Shown here: positions 7,752 through 13,502 of the stretch, in pieces
Numbering within the stretch: the stretch's first letter is position 1
Layout: each line of letters starts with the position of its first letter
Assembly: GCA_038234815.1 (NCBI GenBank)
Contig: JBBQSU010000095.1
Coordinates: 1-13,502, forward strand
DNA length: 13,502 bases
From: JBBQSU01 sp038234815
GTDB taxonomy: Bacteria > Planctomycetota > Phycisphaerae > Tepidisphaerales > Tepidisphaeraceae
Direction: 5' to 3'
Made by a program: the position numbers and the translations under genes
Notes under the pieces: model-generated
Database searches by the model: none
What the model saw: the letters and a program-made list of their open reading frames with translations, nothing else
What the model was told of the DNA's origin: nothing

Positions 7752-9668
7752 ATGTCAACCCAAACCTTTCCTATCGATCTCAAGGCGCTCAAACCTGTTT
7801 CCATTCATCCTTCGCAGGCGAAATTGAACGACGAGCAGCGGGCGGCGCTGCGGTTCAATATCCAGCTTTGCCGGGACACGATTGTGTTCTTCACGTCCCT
7901 GGCCGGGGCAAAGGGCCTGTCGGGACACTCGGGCGGGGCGTATGACACCGTGCCGGAAGTGATGATCATTCGGGCCTTCATCGCTGGCGGCGCGCCGATC
8001 GTGCCGACGATTTATGACGAAGCCGGGCACCGCGTGGCGACGGTTTATCTCAATTCGGTGCTCGACGGGGCCATGCCGGCCGAAAAGTTGCTGCATTACC
8101 GCGAATTTAATCATGGATTGCCCGGGCACCCGGAAAAGCTGCTGACACCGGGCGTGAATTTCAGTTCCGGGCGGCTGGGGCACATGTGGGCTTTCTGCAA
8201 CGGCGTCGCGATCGCCAACCCGGGCAAGAGCGTGGTGGTGCTGGGTTCGGACGGCTCGCAGATGGAAGGGGACAACGCCGAGGCGGCGCGACTGTCCGTG
8301 GGCAAGCAGCTCAATGTGAAAATGCTGGTGGACGACAACAACGTGACGATTGGCGGGCATCCGCGGGAATACATGGCCAGCTATGACCTGAGCCAGACCC
8401 TGAGCGGGTTCGGCCTGCGCACCGAGACGGTGATGGGGGAGGATTTGGACGAGCTGTACGTCGCGCTGGCGCGGGCGTTTAAGGACGATCAGCCCCATGC
8501 GCTGATTATCAAGCGGGAAATGGCCCCGGGCATTGAAGGCGCCCAAGGCACCCCGCACGCGCACGAGGTTTTGAAGATTGAGACGGCCATCAAATACCTT
8601 GAAAAGCGTGGCGGATATGAAAAAGCGATCGAGATGCTGAAGAGCGCCAAGACCGACAAAAGCCCGCTGACGTTCAAGGGATCAAGCGGTGTCGGCAAGA
8701 ATCGCGACGATTTTGGAAAGATCGTCAACGAGATTCTGGCCGGAATGTCGCCGGAGAAGCGGTTGGCGTCGGTGCGGGTGTTTGATAACGATCTGGAAGG
8801 CTCCTGCGGGCTGCATCATATTCATAAGAAGTTTCCGGAGGTGTTCGTGCAGGCGGGGATCATGGAGCGGGGGAATTTCTCGGCCGCGGCCGGGTTCGGA
8901 TCGATCAAGGGCAAACAGGGATTGTTCGGCACGTTCAGCGCGTTTCTAGAAATGTGCATCAGCGAGATCACGATGAGCCGGCTGAATTTCAGCAACGTGC
9001 TGGCACACTTCAGCCATAGCGGGGTGGACGACATGGCGGACAACACCTGCCATTTCGGGATCAACAGCATGTTCGCCGACGGCGGGGTGTCGCCGGGGCA
9101 TGGCGACGATAGCACGCGCTTGTATTTCCCGGCGGATCAGCACCAGTTTGCCAAGTGCATCAAAACAATTTTCAACGACGAAGGCCTGCGCTTCCTGTTC
9201 AGCACGCGCGCCCCCGTGCCGGACATTCTCACCGAAGACGGCAAGCCGTTTTTTGGTAATGGATACGAATTTAAGAAGGGCAAGGACGATGTCATCCGCA
9301 AGGCCCCGGCCAGCGGGGGATACGTGGTGGCGTTCGGCGAAGCGCTGTATCGCGCGCTCGATGCGGTCATCGCGTTGCAGGAGAAAGGCGTGAAGGTTGG
9401 GCTGGTCAACAAATCGACACTGAACGTCTGGGACGAACAGATGATGGGGATGCTGGCCAAAGCGCCGTTCGTGCTGGTGGCCGAAGGGTTTAACGTCAAG
9501 ACGGGCCTGGGCAGCCGGTTCGGCAGCGCGCTGTTGCAAGCGGGCTTCAAGGGTAAATACAACCACATTGGCACGCACAAGGAAGGAGCCGGCGGGCTGT
9601 GGCAGCAGATGGGGTATCAGGGGCTGGATTCGGAAGGAATACAGAAGGCGATTTCGGCCTTGGTATGA
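7752..9668 (+). CDS. Divergent single-chain transketolase (thiamine diphosphate enzyme)
   Basis: This 638-residue protein has the transketolase domain order: a diphosphate-binding domain (about 36-290), a pyrimidine-binding domain (about 355-520) and a C-terminal domain (about 545-638). The expected reaction is two-carbon ketol transfer in the pentose phosphate pathway. Visible motifs are GHSGGA (58-63), matching the family's SGHPG; the cofactor motif GSDGSQMEGD (165-174) ending in DDNN (194-197); and IMERGNF with the likely catalytic E372. FSHSGVDDMADNTCHFG (H419, H422) stands where classical enzymes have a THDSIGLGEDGPTHQP-type loop. This loop and GLSGHSGGAYDTVPE differ clearly from textbook transketolases, so the substrate may differ. 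The frame is open upstream to 7458, but ATG 7752 is chosen because the extension would overlap the surface gene and the terminator. The glycosyltransferase gene begins 37 nt downstream. Confidence 0.88.
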   Translation: MSTQTFPIDLKALKPVSIHPSQAKLNDEQRAALRFNIQLCRDTIVFFTSLAGAKGLSGHSGGAYDTVPEVMIIRAFIAGGAPIVPTIYDEAGHRVATVYLNSVLDGAMPAEKLLHYREFNHGLPGHPEKLLTPGVNFSSGRLGHMWAFCNGVAIANPGKSVVVLGSDGSQMEGDNAEAARLSVGKQLNVKMLVDDNNVTIGGHPREYMASYDLSQTLSGFGLRTETVMGEDLDELYVALARAFKDDQPHALIIKREMAPGIEGAQGTPHAHEVLKIETAIKYLEKRGGYEKAIEMLKSAKTDKSPLTFKGSSGVGKNRDDFGKIVNEILAGMSPEKRLASVRVFDNDLEGSCGLHHIHKKFPEVFVQAGIMERGNFSAAAGFGSIKGKQGLFGTFSAFLEMCISEITMSRLNFSNVLAHFSHSGVDDMADNTCHFGINSMFADGGVSPGHGDDSTRLYFPADQHQFAKCIKTIFNDEGLRFLFSTRAPVPDILTEDGKPFFGNGYEFKKGKDDVIRKAPASGGYVVAFGEALYRALDAVIALQEKGVKVGLVNKSTLNVWDEQMMGMLAKAPFVLVAEGFNVKTGLGSRFGSALLQAGFKGKYNHIGTHKEGAGGLWQQMGYQGLDSEGIQKAISALV

Positions 9669-9705
9669 CGATAAAGAGTGGAGGGGAACAGCAGACGGTC
9701 GGCCG

Positions 9706-10875
9706 ATGAAGATCGTTCACATCATCACTCGGTTGATCGTCGGCGGGGCGCAGGAGAACACGCTGCTGTCGTGCGAAGGGCAGCACGCTGCCGGGCACGA
9801 GGTGACGCTGATGACCGGGCCGTCGGAAGGCCCGGAAGGTTCGCTGATGAGGCGGGCCGAATCCACCGGCTATCGGATCGAGACGATCGGCGCGATGCGG
9901 CGGTCGATCCTTCCCATCAAGGACTGGCAAACCTTTCGCCAGTTGATCGCGCGCCTGCGTCAGATCAAGCCGGACATTGTCCACACGCATTCGAGCAAGG
10001 CGGGGATCATCGGGCGACGGGCGGCGCAGCGTGCGGGCGTGCCGGGGGTCATCCACACGATTCACGGGCTGGCGTTTACCGCGTCCACTTCCCCGGCGGT
10101 GAATGGCGTTTATAAGATGCTTGAGCGGAAGACGGCCCCGATCACGGATCGCATCGTGTGCGTCGCCGACGCGATGCGCGATCAGTCGCTTGAAGCGCAT
10201 ATCGGCCGGTTCGAGCAGTACACGACCGTATATAGCGGGATGAAGATCGCGCCGTTTCTAAATCCGCCGGTGGCCCGCGAAGTGGTTCGTGGGCAACTGG
10301 GGCTGGCCGACCATCACGTTGTCCTCGGCACGATCGCGAGGCTGTTTCATCTCAAAGGTCACGAAGACCTGCTGGACCTTGCGCCCGAATTGTGTGCCCG
10401 GTATCCGAACTTAAGGTGGCTGTGGATTGGCGATGGCATTTTAAGGCAGGGCTTTGAAGGGCGGATCAGGCAGATGGGCCTGGCAGACCGATTCATTCTC
10501 ACCGGGCTTGTGCCGCCGACCCGAATTCCCGAACTGACCGGCGCGATGGACGCGCTGGTGCATCCCTCGCGGCGCGAGGGCCTGGCGCGGGCCTTGCCGC
10601 AGGGCGCGCTGGCGGGCAAACCGGTCATCACCTACGACATCGACGGCGCTAAGGAGGGGCTGATCGACACTGTCAGTGGGTTTCTTCTCCCGGCGTTTGA
10701 TAAGATGCGCCTGCGTGATCGGATTGTCGATCTTCTGGAAAGCGCGGCACTGCGGCAGGAAATGGGCAACGCCGGGCGCGCCTTTGCGGTAAAACGGTTT
10801 GACGATGCCGTGATGGTGAGTGAGCTGCAAAAGGTTTATCACGAAGTTCTCGAAGGAAAGAAGGCTGTGCGATAG
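9706..10875 (+). CDS. GT4-type glycosyltransferase
   Basis: This 389-residue GT-B-fold protein resembles family 4 glycosyltransferases, which transfer a sugar from a nucleotide donor to lipid, polysaccharide or small-molecule acceptors. The N-terminal acceptor half begins MKIVHIITRLIVGGAQENTLL and has HTHSSKAGIIGRRAA (93-107). The C-terminal donor half has TIARLFHLKGHEDLL, with R212 and K217 as likely diphosphate-binding residues, and PSRREGLARALPQGALAGKPV. In that last motif the usual E-x7-E becomes E291-x7-Q299. ATG 9706 is chosen because it gives the classic GT4 N-terminus. A GGAGGGG (9680-9686) lies about 19 nt upstream, too far to be ideal, and the frame is open upstream to 9568 inside the transketolase. 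There is no signal peptide or membrane segment, so it is probably cytoplasmic. Donor and acceptor are unknown. Confidence 0.9.
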   Translation: MKIVHIITRLIVGGAQENTLLSCEGQHAAGHEVTLMTGPSEGPEGSLMRRAESTGYRIETIGAMRRSILPIKDWQTFRQLIARLRQIKPDIVHTHSSKAGIIGRRAAQRAGVPGVIHTIHGLAFTASTSPAVNGVYKMLERKTAPITDRIVCVADAMRDQSLEAHIGRFEQYTTVYSGMKIAPFLNPPVAREVVRGQLGLADHHVVLGTIARLFHLKGHEDLLDLAPELCARYPNLRWLWIGDGILRQGFEGRIRQMGLADRFILTGLVPPTRIPELTGAMDALVHPSRREGLARALPQGALAGKPVITYDIDGAKEGLIDTVSGFLLPAFDKMRLRDRIVDLLESAALRQEMGNAGRAFAVKRFDDAVMVSELQKVYHEVLEGKKAVR

Positions 10876-12987
10876 ATGCGTCGGCAGAGTTTTGGCATAT
10901 CGATGGGACTGTGTGCGGTGCTTGTCGGGTTGTCGGCGGTGCTGGCAGGCCCGCCCGCGGCTCCGGCCCGGCCGGGCGCGGCAGCAGCGGCCAAGCCGGT
11001 CACCAAGCCCGAGCCGCCGGCGGTGATGAAACTGCTGCTGGCCGGACAGGTCCAGACCCTGGAAGCGGACATTGCCGCACTGGCCCAGCGGCGGGTGGAC
11101 GTCGCCGGCGCGCAGGCCGAACTCCTGGAACTGATGATCGACCTGCGCATCCTGGCCCGCACAACGGCGGCGATGGCGATCGACGCCACTCCCGAAACTG
11201 ACATGCAAATCGCCGCCATGCTGCGCACAGACATGCTCACCAGCGCTTCGGCCAAGTTGAACCAGCTCATGGCCGACAAGCCGATCACGGCATTGACGCC
11301 CAAGCAGTCAGCCCTGCTCAAAACGATCCATGCTGCGACGTTTCAGCTTAATGATCTGAAGACGGTTGCGCAACTCGATGCGGTGTGCAGCACGGTGGGT
11401 TCGGGGCTTGCGGAACTAACCGGCCAGGTGTGGCCGGGCGCAATGCGTCCCGACCCTGTGGTGGTTCGTGCAGCCATGGGCAAGACGCCGGCGACACGGC
11501 CAAAACGCGCCGGCACGACGGCGCCGGTGAATGTTCGCACGTTGCCGCAATTAGAGGCCGAAGCCCGGCAGATGTCGGTATCGCCGGGGCTGCGCCGGCA
11601 GCTTTTGGCTCTGGCTCGTGGGGCCTCGGAAGACCCGGGGGCCGAACAGGCGGTGCTGTCGGCGGTGCTGGCCGATTCGGTCGATCTGGCTGCCGGGCTG
11701 GCCGGCAACTTTGCGGTCGACCCTGACACCCGGCAGTCTATCGAAGCGCAACTGGCCGAAGGGATCGCGCTATTTCTGGATACGCGCCTGCGCCCTGCGG
11801 GGCAGAAGCGGCTGGACGCACTGAACCCCTATCGGCGTCTGCTTTCGCGGGTCGGGCGAATGAAGCTTCCCCCGGAACTGCTTCAGCCATTGGCCAGCGC
11901 CTTTACATGGGCGCGCGTCAACGGGCCTCAGGGAGAAAAGGTGCTTGCCGCGATCGAGCGTTTCACCCGTGTGCTGGTGCGTGCCGAACAACTCGGTCGC
12001 AATCCTGATTTGACGCCCGGATTGCAAAAAGCCACCGACGCACTGGACCAAAAGTTCAAACGACAGAAGCAGGATTTTGTAAACGACGCCCAGCAGTTGG
12101 GTGGTGGTGCCCTCAGTGCCGGCCCGGAAGAATTAGCAAAAGGTGCCGCCGGGATGGAACTGACGGTGGACGCGCTCGATCTGGTCAACCGCCTGCCGGT
12201 CATTATGCCGACGCTTGGGACGTATCGCCCGCGGTTGGCATTGGGTTTTCAAAAGCGCATCGACACGCTCGTTTCCACCAGCCAGAACGACACGCCCGCC
12301 GCTGACGAGGCGGTGCGGCAACTGAAAAGCCTCGACCGCCTCACCCAACTGGTGCAGGACCTATCGGGCAAGCCGCCGGTCGATCTGGCCAGCGAGTCGG
12401 TGAGCCGCTATGGCGGGGAACAACTGCCGGCGTTTGATAAGAAATGTCAGGCCATGATTGGCGACATTGTGCAGGAGATACCGACGGCCACGAAAATGGA
12501 TGAATCGCGGCTCGACCGGCTGACCACGGCTTCCAACTTGCGTGATGCGCTTCAGGAAGCGCTTCTGGCGGAAGTGACGATCCGGCAAGGCGACGTTCTG
12601 CGACGATGGGCGGATTGGTCGGTCACGCCGGCACAACTGGCAACGGTGCTAGGCCCGTATCAGCATCTCCTGGCCGACGCCCTGGCCGGTTTTGTCACCG
12701 ACCACGACGAACCGGTGGACCTTTGGAAGCGCGGCGAAGGCCGCTACGCAGGCGTCATCAATCTGCTCAAGGAAAACGCCGCGTTCCTAGGGAGTTGTCA
12801 GGGCTATCCCGAAGGCTTGCTGGGTGAATCGGGCAAGTTAATGACGGCGTTCGACAACGCGCCATTCAGCCGGGAGCGTTCCGCGGGCTTCATGCTGGTC
12901 TGCTGGGCCGGCCTGGAGCAATGGGGTCAGAGTGAAGAAGCCGACGCCCTGTCGGCGCGCCTGGCCAGGAAACTCGGCCATCCCTGA
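10876..12987 (+). CDS. Exported protein of unknown function, Ala/Leu-rich, helical
   Basis: I do not recognise this 703-residue protein. It begins with a clear signal peptide, MRRQSFGISMGLCAVLVGLSAVLA, likely cut after A24, and then a flexible Ala/Pro-rich stretch (GPPAAPARPGAAAAAKP). The rest looks almost entirely alpha-helical, rich in Ala, Leu, Gln and Arg, with a second Pro/Thr-rich linker near TPATRPKRAGTTAPVN at about residue 205. No further membrane segment, enzyme motif or obvious repeat is visible. It is probably periplasmic. The ATG directly follows the glycosyltransferase stop (TAGATG), and GAAGGAAAGAAGG (10853-10865) lies upstream, so translation is probably coupled and the two proteins may be linked in function. 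The length and single clean frame make it a real gene, probably specific to planctomycetes. Confidence 0.8.
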   Translation: MRRQSFGISMGLCAVLVGLSAVLAGPPAAPARPGAAAAAKPVTKPEPPAVMKLLLAGQVQTLEADIAALAQRRVDVAGAQAELLELMIDLRILARTTAAMAIDATPETDMQIAAMLRTDMLTSASAKLNQLMADKPITALTPKQSALLKTIHAATFQLNDLKTVAQLDAVCSTVGSGLAELTGQVWPGAMRPDPVVVRAAMGKTPATRPKRAGTTAPVNVRTLPQLEAEARQMSVSPGLRRQLLALARGASEDPGAEQAVLSAVLADSVDLAAGLAGNFAVDPDTRQSIEAQLAEGIALFLDTRLRPAGQKRLDALNPYRRLLSRVGRMKLPPELLQPLASAFTWARVNGPQGEKVLAAIERFTRVLVRAEQLGRNPDLTPGLQKATDALDQKFKRQKQDFVNDAQQLGGGALSAGPEELAKGAAGMELTVDALDLVNRLPVIMPTLGTYRPRLALGFQKRIDTLVSTSQNDTPAADEAVRQLKSLDRLTQLVQDLSGKPPVDLASESVSRYGGEQLPAFDKKCQAMIGDIVQEIPTATKMDESRLDRLTTASNLRDALQEALLAEVTIRQGDVLRRWADWSVTPAQLATVLGPYQHLLADALAGFVTDHDEPVDLWKRGEGRYAGVINLLKENAAFLGSCQGYPEGLLGESGKLMTAFDNAPFSRERSAGFMLVCWAGLEQWGQSEEADALSARLARKLGHP

Positions 12988-13002
12988 CACCGTCCGGTTC
13001 GC

Positions 13003-13030
13003 GATTTTCTGGCAAAAAATCCCCGTTTTT
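13003..13030 (+). terminator. Weak candidate terminator after the exported unknown
   Basis: GATTTT (13003-13008) can pair with AAAATC (13016-13021), and CCCCGTTTTT follows with a T-run at 13026-13030. The stem is short and AT-rich, so the call is tentative. It sits 15 nt after the stop and before the AsmA-like gene. Confidence 0.25.
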
Positions 13031-13090
13031 CAAATTCCCCTCTGCTATTTGTGATATCCTTGGGCAGGATCACTTCACACGGGAGTTTTC

Positions 13091-13502
13091 ATGTCGGACG
13101 AACCAAAAAAGAAGCGTGCGCGCTGGGGCCGTCGCGTGCTGATAGGGACGGGCGCGTTGGTTGTAGTGCTGGTCGTCGCCGGACCCGTGGTAGTCGATCG
13201 AATTCTCGCCTCCACGCTCAAGTCGATGGTCGAATCGCAGCTCAACGCCGACCTGCAGATCGCCAGCGTCAATTATCACCCGCCCTACGGCGTGACGGTC
13301 AAAGATGCCGCGCTCATCGGCAAGGACGATGACGGTCGATCGGCGGCGCTGTTCGAGATTCGGTCGATCGACCTGAAGCTAGCCGAGCTTCCCTTTGGCA
13401 AAGGCCCGTTGGTCATAAAGGAACTGCTGATTTCGGAGCCGACGATTCGGATTATCCAGACTGACAAGGGCGTGGTAGGCCAGACCGGACTGGTTAAGGA
13501 CA
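13091..13502 (+). CDS. AsmA-like membrane-anchored protein (3'-truncated by window edge)
   Basis: The frame beginning MSDEPKKKRARWGRRVLIG is open to the window end (137 codons seen). GGAG (13082-13085) lies 5 nt before the ATG. A short basic cytoplasmic head is followed by one membrane segment at about residues 16-36 (VLIGTGALVVVLVVAGPVVV). The next part, DLQIASVNYHPPYGVTVKDAALIGK...FEIRSIDLKLAELPFGKGPLVIKELLISEPTIRII, has the strand rhythm of AsmA/TamB/DUF748-type proteins, whose long beta-groove domains are thought to carry lipids between membranes or help envelope assembly. This fits a planctomycete with an outer membrane. A weak promoter may lie at TTCAAA (13029-13034) and TGATAT (13052-13057). 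The 103-bp gap and the possible terminator suggest it is transcribed separately from the preceding gene. Family membership is moderately secure because only the N-terminus is visible. Confidence 0.75.
   Translation, partial: MSDEPKKKRARWGRRVLIGTGALVVVLVVAGPVVVDRILASTLKSMVESQLNADLQIASVNYHPPYGVTVKDAALIGKDDDGRSAALFEIRSIDLKLAELPFGKGPLVIKELLISEPTIRIIQTDKGVVGQTGLVKD

Overview
The window reads like a piece of a planctomycete chromosome, probably from the Phycisphaerae side. This is inferred from the roughly 60% GC content, the mixed presence of Shine-Dalgarno sequences, the Ala/Leu-rich exported orphan protein, and above all a large surface protein whose N-terminus is basic and carries ESLEQRVMLS. 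That motif is a variant of the LEPR/LEQR-x-LLS motif typical of planctomycete secreted proteins.

Layout. (1) Positions 1-2521 hold the 3' three quarters of carB, the large subunit of carbamoyl-phosphate synthase, cut by the window edge. (2) Positions 2522-3429 are a gene-free stretch of about 900 bp with unusual structure: a GGTGCGC/GCGCACC hairpin after carB, an 11-bp-period degenerate repeat, a second related inverted repeat, an AT-rich patch and a perfect 30-bp palindrome. (3) Positions 3430-4205 hold a two-gene toxin-antitoxin-like module: a UPF0175-type small HTH protein followed by a DUF3368-type PIN-fold protein. (4) Positions 4206-4801 are gene-free and contain a good sigma70-like promoter and a leader that can fold in two exclusive ways. 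(5) Positions 4802-7555 encode the 917-residue modular surface protein: three 106-residue beta repeats, an SdrD-B-like domain, a Calx-beta domain, a choice-of-anchor/HYDIN-like domain and two more SdrD-B-like domains. A strong hairpin follows. (6) Positions 7752-12987 hold three co-directional genes that may form an operon: a divergent single-chain transketolase, a GT4-type glycosyltransferase and an exported protein of unknown function whose start codon directly abuts the preceding stop. (7) From 13091 to the window end is the beginning of a membrane-anchored AsmA-like protein.

All genes are on the + strand. carB and the transketolase are central metabolism. The surface protein, glycosyltransferase, exported unknown and AsmA-like protein all concern the envelope, but the sequence does not show that they work together. 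I see no tRNA, rRNA, CRISPR array, insertion sequence or prophage gene. I do not see a clear new multi-gene system. The parts most worth checking are the structured intergenic region before the toxin-antitoxin pair, the switch-like leader of the surface protein, two probable near-leaderless starts, and the unusual active-site loops of the transketolase.
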